Shown: piece by piece, positions 11,222 through 21,669 of the stretch
Position numbering within the stretch: position 1 is the first letter of the stretch
How the letters are laid out: each line of letters starts with the position of its first letter
DNA from: Russula earlei
Taxonomy: Eukaryota > Basidiomycota > Agaricomycetes > Russulales > Russulaceae
DNA length: 64,000 nt
Assembly: GCA_025769875.1 (NCBI GenBank)
Contig: JAGFNK010000202.1
Location: 1-64,000, forward strand
Direction of reading: 5' to 3'
The notes under the pieces: generated by a model
What the model was told of the DNA's origin: nothing
The model's input: the letters and a program-made list of their open reading frames with translations, nothing else
Database searches by the model: none
Position numbers and translations under genes: made by a program

Positions 11222-11572
11222 CATTTTCGTTTTTTCCTGATGCACGATGGAGGCGGAGATAGATTTCGTCATCGGAAAACTTGTCGCGACCGTGCAGCGG
11301 CTGCGTGACATGAGCCCTCTTTGGGAGATGGTGCAAGAGGGTATTGATATCAATACTATTGACTGGGCTCAGCACTGAGCTCGAGGCCCTTTGATTTAAT
11401 TTCTCTGGCTTGTGCTTAATAAAAACGAGTGCTTGAAAGACGACGACAATTACACCTCCCCTGTCCCTGTTTAACACGTCTTCAGGCCTTAGACTTTAGA
11501 AAGTGAATGTCACACTCGTAGTCACAACTTGTGACACGTTTGTTGTCTTTCCACCAACCTGCTATCTTCACC

Positions 11573-13654
11573 ATGTCAAGCATTGAACTCATAAACCCCA
11601 AAGCGGAGAGCGTCCGGAGAGCCGCGGCGCTCCAGGTACGACCCTAAATTCATAGTATACAGCATCCTGATTGTGATATCCGGCTTCGAGGTCAATACCA
11701 CAGGAGCAATGGGCTTAGCGAACGTTGTGAGAGGAAATCTAGGTGCGTCGAAGGTGAAACTTGATCTTGTTCTCAATCACGACGCCGTTTCAGGTCCACG
11801 CGGTACATTAAAGATGCTTGTAGACGGCGCCGGACAAATCAAAATGACAAAGGACGGCAAAGTCTTACTTTCAGAAATGCAAATACAAAACCCCACCGCC
11901 GCCATGATCGCTCGAACGGCGGTCGCTCAAGATGACCAAGTCGGAGACGGGACTACATCCGTAGTGTTACTTGTTGGGGAATTACTAAAGCAGGCAGATC
12001 GCTACATCTCGGAAGGCGTGCACCCATCAGTTATCGCGGCAGGGTTTGACATTGCTAAAAAGGAGGCACTCGCAGTGAGTTCCGCGTAGATTTTCCACGG
12101 ATCCGACCGACGTGGTCGTACCCCAGTTCTTGGACACGTTCAAGCGGCCTTCGAGTCTAGACCGCCCCACTCTCGCCAGCCTGGCAAAGACGTCCCTCGG
12201 TACAAAACTCAATGCTGCCTTGGCGCAGCAGCTTTCCGAGTCTGTGGTAGATGCCATAATAGCCATCCGGCCGCCAGTTCCGCCGAAAGGTACGCGATTT
12301 ACATGATGGTGTTCCACAGTGGAAACGACAATGACTCACTGGGGCTTTCGCAGATGCCAAGGACCAGTGGCGGGAACCGATCGATCTTCACATGGTCGAG
12401 ATTATGAAAATGCAACATCGTACCGCCTCGGAGACCCAGTTGATTCGAGGGCTTGTTCTCGACCACGGCGCGCGGCATCCAGACATGCCCAAACGTGTCG
12501 AGAACACATACATTTTGACGCTGAACGTCAGCCTAGAATATGAGAAGACGTGAGTTGTGCACGTCTAGTGCACTCGATGCGACGTTGACAAATGGATATG
12601 ACAGAGAAGTAAATTCGGGATTCTTCTATTCTTCAGCGGAGCAACGTGAGAAGCTCGTCGAATCTGAACGCAAATTCACAGATGAGAGGGTGAAGAAGAT
12701 TGTCCAACTCAAGAATCTCGTGTGTGACCAGGCGATAGACTCCAACGAGAAGCGGAAGGGCTTTGTCGTGATTAACCAAAAGGGTATTGATCCCTTGTCC
12801 CTTGATATCCTTGCAAAGAACGGAATTCTCGCGCTGCGCCGTGCGAAACGGCGCAATATGGAACGGTGCGTGCTTATTCCTCGGAGTTGCCGTCGCCGGC
12901 CCACAGAAATGACATCTTTATGAGGCTGCAATTAATTTGCGGAGGTATCGCACAAAACTCGGTGGAGGAGCTAACGCCGGATGTTCTCGGATGGGCTGGG
13001 CTTGTGTACGAACACACGCTTGGCGAAGAGAAATTCACGTTCGTAGATGAAGTGAAGGACCCCAGGAGCGTGACGTTACTCATCAAGGGCCCAAACGCGC
13101 ACACGACCCAACAGATCCAGGATGCGCTGCGCGATGGCCTGCGCGCGGTCAAGAATGCACTTGAAGATGAAGCGCTCATACCTGGCGCAGGTGCCTTCGA
13201 GGTCGCATGCGCAGCCCATCTCGTCGATAATGCCAAGAAGGCCGCTAAAGGGCGTGTCAAAATGGGTGTTCAGGCGTTCGCTGACTCGCTTCTTGTGATC
13301 CCCAAGACGCTTGCTGTGAATGGCGGATTCGATGTGCAGGACACGCTAGTCGCGCTGCAAGACGAGCATGCGGATGGGAACGTCGTCGGACTCGATCTAC
13401 AGTCCGGGGAGCCCTTCGATCCAACCGTCGAGGGAGTGTGGGATAACTACCGCGTCAAGCGGCAAATGCTACACTCGAGGTATGTGCAAGCTCTCCCATT
13501 CATTTCGGTTAGGTGACGGGGATGAAATATCCCAAACCCTCTACCCCTGCCTTGCGCTGGACTCCATAGCTCTGTAATCGCCATCAATCTATTGTCCACG
13601 GATGAGATTCTGCGTGCCGGAAGAAGCTCGCTGAAACCAGAAGGCGAGCATTAG
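11573..13654 (+). CDS. CCT6: T-complex chaperonin (CCT/TRiC) zeta subunit
   Basis: Cct6 is one of eight subunits of the cytosolic ring chaperonin that folds actin, tubulin and WD-repeat proteins with ATP. The N-terminus [20 protein letters not shown] matches the zeta-type start. The nucleotide-binding signatures are present: [40 protein letters not shown] and the late [16 protein letters not shown]. Zeta-type [22 protein letters not shown] and VKRQMLHS also occur. Seven or so short introns splice cleanly in frame, for example the donor at about 12551 rejoining as [18 protein letters not shown]. The C-terminus ends SLKPEGEH. Length is about 545 residues, normal for the family. It follows the NFS1 relic by 200 bases on the same strand and shows no damage. 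Confidence 0.95.
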
Positions 13655-14893
13655 AAGACCCAGGACGCGACTTTGCGTGAGTGATCGGTATCATTAACCG
13701 GGACGGGCGCATGGCATGTAGGGGTTACGCAGCACTCTGTCTGACTTGTGGAAGGAACGGAAGTTGTTGAGGAGCGTTGTATGTAGCCGTTTGGCAGGTC
13801 CGGATGCAAGTGCTGTAACTTCTCCATGCAAGCAGGGTCAATCGATGCAGAATCGAAAACAGGCCGAAGGAGGAATAGCACACATGACCATTGAAGCGCT
13901 GGCGTGTGGTGGGTCTGATGGACCATGATGTGTGGGTCACCAAAGTTCGGGGTGGATATTCAAATTAGGATGCCATTAGGATGCCATCCCATGATATGAT
14001 CCCTTCACACCCTCTTCCCGGCGATCCGGAGAGGAAGAGCGAGCGATACGATGAACATGATACACATGTGCCAGTGGAGGGAGGCAGGGTCACCTGCCAT
14101 CAAGTCCTTGTATTTAGGAACACCCGCACCGTCCACCACATACTATAAGGTTATCCACTCCAATTGGTTGGAGCTGGGCTACTGCATACGGCAAAACAGG
14201 TATGATGTACCCTGCTCTCAGAGGTCCACCCGTGAGCGCAGCACACTCTTGCTCTGACCCGAGTCCCTTGCACGGTGTTTCCTCCTTCAGGCTCTTGATC
14301 TGTAGCTTGATCGGTAAGAATTACTCACCTTTCCACCCGATGTCCCCCGTTTTCGTCCCCTTTCCGTTCTTTTGCCTTCGGTCGGTTATCTACAACACGT
14401 GCTTCTTTTCTTTTTGAACAACCGGGTGAATATTGAGATCACCCGCCGGTTAGTCAAAGGTAGGGAGGCAAACGGGCCACAGAGGGGAGCAAGGCAGACA
14501 CAGAGTCAAGCGAGCGGCCAGGCTGCCGGAACAGCGTGGCATCGATTGAAATCTGAGCCCCCGCCTCGAGGAAACAAAACCCGCAAAGTGCGTAGTGTTG
14601 CAATAGAAGTTCCTCTCCCCAAGCGCGTTTTGGCGAGTATATTCTGATTCTATGTTGGGCCACGCGGGGACCTATCGTGATGTGTGTGTACGGTATATGG
14701 GTGAAGGCAGCACCTGGCGGACCTCGCCCCACAGGACAGTCATTATACGTAAAATTAAGGCGAATAATACGTATGCATGCATCGGCTACGAGGGTGAATG
14801 TGTCCATCTGTGTCGACGAATGTCGCTTGAAATAATAGTGAATGAATACATTAACAATCATTTATCTCATGAGAACAGTGGGTTATCCGTCCG
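13655..14893. other. Intergenic, between convergent CCT6 and TLG2
   Basis: No conserved coding frame is visible. Short open frames on both strands give unrelated sequence. A tandem ttaggatgccat word occurs at about 13965-13990. The region should hold both 3' UTRs. Confidence 0.5.
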
Positions 14894-16511
14894 TCACGAG
14901 GGCAGATCGAGGGAGACTGGTGGAGCTTGTGAGGATATAGGTGTTGGAGCGGCAGCTGAGGATTGGCGCCGGGGCTTGAAGATGAGGACTACGACGAGTC
15001 CGAAGATGATGAGTAAGAGCAGGAGGATGCATTTCCGCCTGCCAGTATTCTTCTGGTACCTGCCGAGCAGAGGAAAGGAACCAAAAGAAGAATAGAGATC
15101 AGATCGATCAGACTCGTTATCAGACGAACACGTGAGAGCACGGACTGGGTCGCGATTTCAAGCTCCTTTACTGCCTCGTTCGTGTGGGCAGCCGTCTGTT
15201 CGATATTGTATTCCACACTGTCAAGAAGTGTGCCTTGGTCTATGACCAGTGACGACAAGTCCTTGAAAAGCTCCGCTAAGGTGGCAATTGACTTTGCAAT
15301 TTCAGTGAGTTCTCCATCACGCGCTCGAAGATCAGGCTCGAGGAGCTCCTGGCCGACCAGCTGACTACGCGACTGGACGCAGAAAAGAGTCAGGTCAAAT
15401 CAGTACATGTCCTTGGAGACGGTGGTACCCATACCGCGGCCTCAATATCTTCATCTACGGCAGTCAAGGCGTCTGTGCCTTTGAGGGAAGTCACACCCGA
15501 TGCGACTAGAAGATCTTGATTCTTTATGGCATGGCCTTGCAATTCTGCAGAGTGAGAGAAGTGAACGTGTTAGGCGCGATCGTTCAGTGGCGGAGTGATA
15601 CCGTGACCAGAGGGTCACAAGGCAAGGGCACGGAGGGGAAGGGAGCAAGCGAAGGATGTCGAAGAGGAAGGGAAGGGGCTCACTTTCCAAATAGACACGC
15701 TGCTTCTTACGGAAGGTCGCGCTGAGCTCTTGCACCTTGGCGGCGAGACCACGTTGAGTATTCTTGGCTGCGAGCGCGTGATGTTGTGCGGCGTCGTGCC
15801 GAGTTGGCGGAAAAGAATGATCGGGAAGAATCGCGACGGCGCCGATGCGCTGGATTAGAGCCTGACATCGACGGAAGTCCTGGTGAGACGGGATTGGGGT
15901 GATGAGCGTAGAGCGGAGATGAAGATAAGGGAATTTCACTTTCACCTTTGTGATGTCGCTCGTCGCGGCTTCAATTTCTCGTTCCTCAGAAGACCGGTCC
16001 GCAAAGCCGGGAAGAACGTGTTTTGCGTGGAGTTTGTCCAAAGCAGCGACTGTGCGGAAGAATGAACAAGGTTCAGCCATCGGGCTAACACAGCGATCAA
16101 CTGACGCAGACATCATCTTAGGACATCGAAATAGACGCGCACCTTTGGCGTGGGTGGCGGCAAGAATTTCCTCTACCTGTTCAACGTAGTCGACCCTGTT
16201 GTCGTTTTATTTTATTTTTTTGTTTGTCATGAAACGGATGGGAAAAGTTCGGATGTATGGATCCCGGAGCTTACGAACCATTTTGGGGGAAGTTCTACAT
16301 CTAGAGTGGTGTGGTGGGGGCTCTGGTGGTGGTTAATGAGACCCTCACTCTCATCGCCGGGGTGATAAGAGTCTTCGTACTGACGACCGCTGCGGGAGGC
16401 ACGTGGCGCTCTTGCGCTGGAGTCGCGATAAGATATAAATAGTAGGGTACGAGAACGGGTTGTAGGAGCGAGTGTAGAGGATGATGGAGAGGAGGCCGGG
16501 AGGGAACTCAT
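14894..16511 (-). CDS. TLG2: Qa-SNARE, Tlg2 / syntaxin-16 type
   Basis: Tlg2 is the endosome/trans-Golgi t-SNARE that pairs with Vps45 and Tlg1/Vti1. The N-terminus from 16511 (MSSLPASSPSSSTLAPTTR then TRSRTLLFISYRD) is the conserved Tlg2 start. An Habc-like helical section follows (AALDKLHAKHVLPGF; ATFRKKQRVYLE). The SNARE helix reads GELTEIAKSIATLAELFKD and SSLVIDQGTLLDSVEYNIEQ, with the zero-layer glutamine in VIDQG. Then come a basic patch, YQKNTGRRKC, and a C-terminal membrane anchor, ILLLLLIIFGLVVVLIF, followed by a short tail. At least five introns interrupt it. An in-frame upstream ATG at 16550 exists, but the 16511 start fits relatives better. It diverges from the small gene at 17044. 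Confidence 0.92.
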
Positions 16512-17043
16512 GGTCGTTGCCAGCGTTGACGGGACGCCGAGTGGCCACATCGCAGGCGTGACGGAACACGTGTCACAAAATGGTCACACGGAAATCATAT
16601 GTCTAGTCTCTGTTTTGTTTTCTTCGGAAGAAAGGAAGGAAGGAACAGCCTCGAGGTGGTGGTGATGATTCGTTATCCGATCGTTCCTTTCTTTCCCCAT
16701 TTCGTTGATTCTGTTTCGTTGCGGGGATGGGCAAGGTGGGGTGTCTCCAATGTTTTTTTTTTTTTTTGCTCCGCGGTAATCACAGTGACCTGTGCTGACA
16801 CCCAACATGATCATGACCACCTTAACCTTCAATTGCCACTAAACACAACACACAACTTACCGCTCGCCATCTCCTCTCCTTTCTTCAGTTCTTATATATT
16901 CCCTTTATAATCCCCTCCCTCTACCACCCGCTAATCCCATCCCCCATTTCCCTTTCCCCGCAACTCCTCTAGTTGTCTCCACAATCACCGAGTTCACCTC
17001 CTGACCATCGTCTTCTTCTCCTTCCACCTTCTCATTCGTCATT
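16512..17043. promoter_or_regulatory. Shared upstream region of TLG2 and the small Cys-rich gene
   Basis: About 530 bases separate two divergent starts. The sequence holds a T tract (about 16751-16767) and long pyrimidine-rich runs leading toward 17044, a common fungal promoter and 5' UTR pattern. A TATATA-like word lies at about 16894. No conserved binding site can be named. Confidence 0.4.
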
Positions 17044-17732
17044 ATGTGTAACCTTGAGACGTACGTTACCTTTCCTTCGATGCCTCTGACTCCCTCTCTG
17101 CTCACCTTCCTCTCTCTTGTTCCGAATGTCCAGTGAAGGCACAAAGTACGGATGTGGTGTGAGTAACCGCTTCGGCATCCCTACACCTAAACTCTGTTCC
17201 TAATACACGTCACAGCACTATGTTATCGTAAGTTCCATAACTTTTCTACAACTGGCCGCACGTTTGGCGTATTTCCCGTCCTCTCGGTCCGGCATTCATC
17301 AGACGCTCATCCGACAAAATCTTGCCCCGTTTCACAGACCAAGAAGTTACGAAAGATCGATTGCAACAATCGTTATTGTGTATGGTCGATTGCCCACCCA
17401 CAACCCGTGAGCCTCTGTCAGCCGTGTTACTGTGATAAGGTACGCCAGCCTGCTTCCAAATCATCTCCGCCCGCTCAACCTTGATTCTCATCTAATCTGT
17501 CCATGTCCCCCACTCCCAACCCCACACTGACGCAATATCTCCATTCTTCTCGGACGCTTTCTTTCTTTCTTTCTTCCCTCTCCCCTCCCCTCCCCTCCCC
17601 TCGTCTTTTTACATCCCTTCCTTATAGTTCTTCGGTCCGGACGCGAAAGAGACTGTCACGGCGAGCACCCCAGAGTACTGCTCTGATTGCCACTACTGGT
17701 ACCGTGGACCCGGTCAGCAGCGCAGGCGCTAG
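17044..17732 (+). CDS. Small cysteine-rich protein of unknown function, five exons
   Basis: The spliced product is about 90 residues: MCNLET, EGTKYGCGHYVI, TKKLRKIDCNNRYCVWSIAH, a CQPCYCDK segment, then FFGPDAKETVTAS, PEYCSDCHYWYRGPG and a basic end. All four introns have GTRNGT donors and AG acceptors and preserve frame; two exons are tiny (12-34 nt). Nine or so cysteines in CxC, CxxC and CxxCxC spacing with His suggest metal binding or disulfides. There is no signal peptide, so a cytosolic zinc-type protein is more likely. I believe this family recurs in mushroom genomes as an unnamed protein, but that is memory, not a search. The tiny exons argue for long-term conservation of structure. 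Confidence 0.75.
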
Positions 17733-18348
17733 CACTCTTCCACTCGCGCCCCCCCCTCGTGTCCGCCCCATGCCCAAGCCAGCGCTCCGAATTCCTCCCT
17801 CCACGCCTCATTCACGACCGCCATCCATGTTTCGTGAACATGACGTCCACCCATGCGCTTGCAGCGGCACACGTGTGTGTGTGCCAACTCCATCATTACT
17901 TAGTGTAACCTACACCTACATCTATCAAACCAAATATCCAGTGTAGCACCGCCCACTTCGTCTTAGGAAATACACAGGCCACTTATTTTCTTTTTCTTTT
18001 TCCTGGTGATTGTCGCCCCGCGTGTCGGTTATGTGTTGTGGAGATCATGACAGACTAAGCATTCTGCATGGATGAGATACTGAAACCGTAAACAGTGCAT
18101 AGTTGCGGCGCTTTGAATGAACGGGCCATCTGGTCATCTCGATGAGATTTCATCTTCGCCATCGCGTTGTCCACCCATCGATATCGGATATCGGATCTTC
18201 AAAGCAAAGTGAAAATGGTGCTTTGCTTGCTCATTTCCTTGTGGCATCGGGTAAAAAAAAAAGACATTCCCCATCTATCTCTTCGGCGTTGGAAGTACGG
18301 TAACAGTATATATCATTACAGTATGTTCCGCCCGTCAGCCGGATTGAA
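17733..18348. other. Intergenic, nothing recognised
   Basis: Between the convergent Cys-rich gene and NAR1. It contains pyrimidine-rich and short GT-rich patches and 3' UTR-like sequence. No coding frame is supported. Confidence 0.5.
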
Positions 18349-20682
18349 TTACCACTTTACGCCAAGTCCGACGACGTCGCTCTCCACTGCACGATACTGT
18401 GTCCGCAACAACCCGCGTCGGCGTGCGTCGGCCGCCTCATCCATGAGCCCTTCGTCGACGCTCCACTCCTCCCACGAGTCTGTCTTGGTCTTTGGCCTCC
18501 TCGTCCTCGTCCCTGGCCCAGTTGCCTCCCGCTGCTGCTGCTGCTGCTGCTGCTGCTGAAATGCAGACGGGGCGGCGGCGCAGAGCTCCCTTAGCGCGCG
18601 GGCAATGAGCGACGCCACCACGGGCTCTTGTGGTTCTTCTGGCTGGGGCTCCGGTTCCGCGCCCTGATCTCCCCCGAGGGGATCCGCGCAGGCGTCAACG
18701 CCTCCACCGCCCCCGTGCGCTTCCAGCGCCTCGCACTGAACCGGCTCCGCGCGAGCGGCGCTGCGACCACGGCGGCTTGCCAGAGACGCCGGAGGCGTAG
18801 GCAGCGCGTGCTCGAACTCGGGCGCCGGCCCGCCCCAATAGGCGCGCTCGACTTCACGCGTCCACGCGCGCGAGCTCCACGGCGCTTGGACGTCCTGTTC
18901 GGCGGCACTCCCGTTCGCCGGGGGACGTACGCCGTCCGCGGCCCAATCGCGCACGAAGCCCTCCGCGTCGGGCGCGTTGCTGCTCGCCATCCTTCCCCTC
19001 TCAGGAGCGCGCAGCTGCCCGCCCCCGCCGACGCAGCCCCCTGGACATGCCATCACCTCGACGTAGTCGTATGTTGCGCTCGCGCTACCGCCACCATCTG
19101 TCACTGCTCCGGTCCTCTTCGCGGCGGCGGCATTGCGTAGGCCGCCTGCCAGGCGTCCCGCAGCGCCGCGCCCGACCTGCACACCCGCGGCGCGCCCGAC
19201 ACGCCGCACGATGTTCTGCACATTCCGGAAACCATAGCATGTTGCGCCGCGGAAGACGGCAATGCCTGAGGAGTCGCGCAGTGTGTGCTCAACATAATCG
19301 GCGTTGCGGACAGTTTTCGACTCCAGCGCGAGCAGACGCGACGAGTTACGGGCGATTGCGTGCATAAGCGAGTAGAGGTACGATCCAGAGGAAGAACCCG
19401 GGGGGGTGAGGAGGTCCGGGAGGACGGGGTTGCCAGAGGCGGAGGTGGGGGATGGAGGGAAGTCTTCGTCCGGGATTGGGACGGAGAGATCGATGCCGTG
19501 CTCCTGGGCAAGCAGCAACAGCTCGCCTGTAGTGAGAACACAGTCGACATCGCGCGTCGAGTACTGCGCGTTATAAAAATCCGAGCGTGACGCCTCGAGC
19601 TTTTTATCGTAGCATGGCATCACCGTGACATGGTACACCTCGTCTGGTCTATGTATCCCCAGACACGGCGCAATCGAGTCAGCAAAGGATAAGAGAGAAG
19701 GAGGACAGGCGTACTGCTTGTCCCAGTAGTGCGGACCGAGCCACTCCTTGACAAGCGTGCCCATCACTTGCTGTGGACTTTTCGTCGCCGCGATGAATGG
19801 GAGCATTTCGCCGTGCGTCTTCTCTGCATAGCACACCCACCCAGGGCAAGCACTCGAGAGCATTGGCAGTTCCCCACTAACGCCGTCGTCGCCACTACTG
19901 GAGGCCGTCCTCTCCTTCCGCTCGAAAAACTCGCGTGCATGCTCATGCAGCGCAACCTCCCGGGCAAACGTCGTATCGAACACGTGAGCAAAGCCGAGAG
20001 TGCGCGTCGCGAATGCCCGTACACGGCTCAGCATGCGCACGAGCGGGATGGGCGTCGTCGTCGTCGAACCAGATGGAGAGGCAGAGGTAGGTCCAAGCGC
20101 CGCGACGAGGGAGGCGAGAGACTGCGGGGCGACGGACAGCACGGGGACGCGGTGTCCGGGCGATCCTGGACCGGGATTGGCGGCGAGGATGGAGAGCACC
20201 TCGGTGTGGGATTGGAGGGTGATCAGGACCGATTCGGCGGAGGTGATGCAGCCGCTGCATGGGTATCTCGGGTGAGGGGCAAGAGAGGGGTGGGGGGGGG
20301 TTGAGAAACATCACCTGCAAGCCAGACAATCGTTGAGGGTTATCTCTGCAGCCTGGAGTTTTCGCGTACTGCTGCCCTTGCCTTCGCCCGAGTCGGCACT
20401 CTGACCTACCTCGTAATAGGCACCGCTTGCGTCAATCCGAATCTCGGTCTGTAGTAAGATATTGGGTTCCCGCAGATCGTCGGACAGAGCGACAATCGAC
20501 ACGTACAGCTGCGTCTCCCGGAGCAGGGGCCTTTGGCGCATTGGATTGCTCGACGGGCTTGATACAAGCCTGGGAAGGTGTGATGTAGTCGTTCAAATCC
20601 GTGAGAGTCTGCAAGGGTAAGCAAACGGAGCTCGGGGTTGTAAGTTGTCAAGAAGGCTCACCAAAGCCCCCGAGAATGACAT
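18349..20682 (-). CDS. NAR1: Cytosolic Fe-S assembly factor Nar1 (IOP1)
   Basis: Nar1 is the iron-only-hydrogenase-like protein of the cytosolic iron-sulfur assembly (CIA) machinery. It bridges the scaffold and the targeting complex. The start MSFSGAL at 20682 is followed by TLTDLNDYITPSQACIKPVE. The N-terminal cluster cysteines are ACIKP plus NDCLACSGC, the latter created by splicing at about 20313. H-cluster-type motifs follow: SSACPGWVCYAEKTHG, SPQQVMG, HVTVMPCYDKKLEAS, GATCYGFRNVQN and MACPGGCVGGGGQ. Three short introns lie near the start, then one exon of about 1.9 kb. The product is roughly 690 residues, longer than yeast Nar1 (491), because of low-complexity Gly/Ala/Ser inserts and a Gln tract. 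The protein ends in Trp (GVKW), as CIA factors and clients often do. No frame breaks. Confidence 0.95.
18531..18558. repeat. CAG/CTG trinucleotide tract encoding polyglutamine in NAR1
   Basis: About nine perfect GCT/CTG units (plus strand) encode nine glutamines on the minus strand between SAPSAF and REATGPG, close to the Nar1 C-terminus. The tract sits in a variable region, so it is a likely length-polymorphic microsatellite. Confidence 0.9.
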
Positions 20683-21669
20683 CGCAGAAGATGAACACAA
20701 AGATTGGACATTTTCGAGTTGCTCCATCCAATCCAAATCGGCCCGCCGCGGTCACCGCTCGCGACGGTGAGAGTCACTTCCTATCCCCGACCCTGCCCTC
20801 CGACAGACATCCTGGGGTCGTAGCTTCCACCTCTATCTCACAGGAACTGGATTTCAGATCACCACTGACGTACGGCACTGTATATGTGCTCCTCCGGTAA
20901 CACCCTTCCACGTCGGTGGCGCTCGTGGCGCTCACTCTTCGCCGTTCCCCCCTCGTCTCCTCGTTGCGTTGTCGGCGTCAATCGGACATCTCCGTTTGAT
21001 CCACCTTGTCTCTTGGTCCGGCCCAGACTATGTTTTCACATGCCCAGATGCACTTCAGGGTACAGTGAAGATGGTGGTAAATGCCGTTGTCTTGAGGGAC
21101 TGCGGCGTGGCTGCGACAAAATTAAATAGGCGTCCATACCTGCGTGGTCCTGGGGTTTGGCCAACTCGACCCCTTCTTCTCGAGTTTTTCGTCCGACAAA
21201 ATTTGTCTGGCGCGTCACCGTTCATCGCTCTGTGACCGGGGAGTCAATCCGCCATTTGCCTCGCTGCATCGCGGACAAAAATACCTCGACGGCGCCATTT
21301 GGGGCTTGTATCGAATCGTTGACCGAACGATCAGCCGTATGCCGTGTCCATGTTTCCCGTACAACCCGCGGTCGCTCATTCTTCCCCGTGTGTGTCTTTA
21401 TCCCCTTTTGGCCTTATCGCCGTCTTCAGCGAACCATTTTTGTGCGGGGTCACTCCCTTCCTAGGAATATAACGATAACGTGCGAGCTTCTTCATCCGTG
21501 TGTGTGGCCTCGTTGCTTATCTTGGGCAACAATATGCGAGAAATGTGTCTCATAGAGGTGTGACAAAATCAAGTCGCGTTCTATTCCTCCGATGCACGGG
21601 ATTCTATAAAATATAGTAATGTCCACCAACATGGCTATCTAAGAATAAACAAGGTTTGTCCATTGTCTC
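20683..21669. other. Intergenic; upstream of NAR1 and downstream of the lyase gene
   Basis: No conserved frame is visible. Open frames such as 21157-21555 (+) have no motifs. The part next to 20682 should be the NAR1 promoter. The last 100 bases before 21670 look like an AT-rich 3' UTR. Confidence 0.45.

Larger units (their letters stand above)
8432..11242. mobile_element. Non-autonomous TIR element inserted in the last exon of NFS1
   Basis: The interval between the two halves of the NFS1 terminal exon starts ATCAGGAAAAACC and ends with the inverse complement, GTTTTTTCCTGAT. Subterminal inverted blocks match over about 26 bases (8508-8533 against 11195-11221), and CTATGTAG/CTATATAG words recur near both ends, as expected of transposase-binding sites. 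A possible 3-bp target duplication, CAC, flanks it (8429-8431 and 11243-11245). Removing one CAC rejoins GGTCGTTTCAC to GATGGAGGCG, which restores the expected GRFTMEAEID reading. I see no transposase: open frames inside are short or low-complexity. It is therefore a MITE-like or internally deleted DNA transposon. The superfamily is not resolvable from the ends alone. Confidence 0.7.
6622..11378 (+). pseudogene. NFS1: NFS1 cysteine desulfurase, decayed and interrupted
   Basis: Functional Nfs1 is the mitochondrial PLP enzyme that takes sulfur from cysteine for iron-sulfur clusters. Exons are clear: [55 protein letters not shown], the PLP-lysine segment SISGHKLYG, the active-site loop [15 protein letters not shown] and [12 protein letters not shown]. 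Intron positions are preserved. Damage is multiple. One A is missing at about 7408-7411, breaking DSCRKLQEEGF. About 20 nt are missing after HKLYG at about 7699, removing the PKGIGA segment and shifting frame. One base is missing at about 7829 before IAKQEM. The segment 7850-8090 is scrambled with stops. The presequence frame is interrupted. The last exon is split: the C-terminus (EAEIDFVIGKL to DWAQH-stop) reappears at 11247-11378, after a 2.8-kb insertion. Sequencing error could explain one-base gaps but not the deletion plus insertion. Confidence 0.85.

Noticed and set aside
19729..20304. 191-codon plus-strand ORF
   Set aside because: Antisense of the conserved NAR1 exon.
20590..20600. tRNA B-box-like GTTCAAATCC
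   Set aside because: Lies inside the second NAR1 exon (antisense of DLNDY); no cloverleaf around it.
18349..20682. Iron-only hydrogenase
   Set aside because: The H-cluster-like motifs fit, but the N-terminal ITPSQACIKP start and fungal context identify Nar1, which has no hydrogenase activity.
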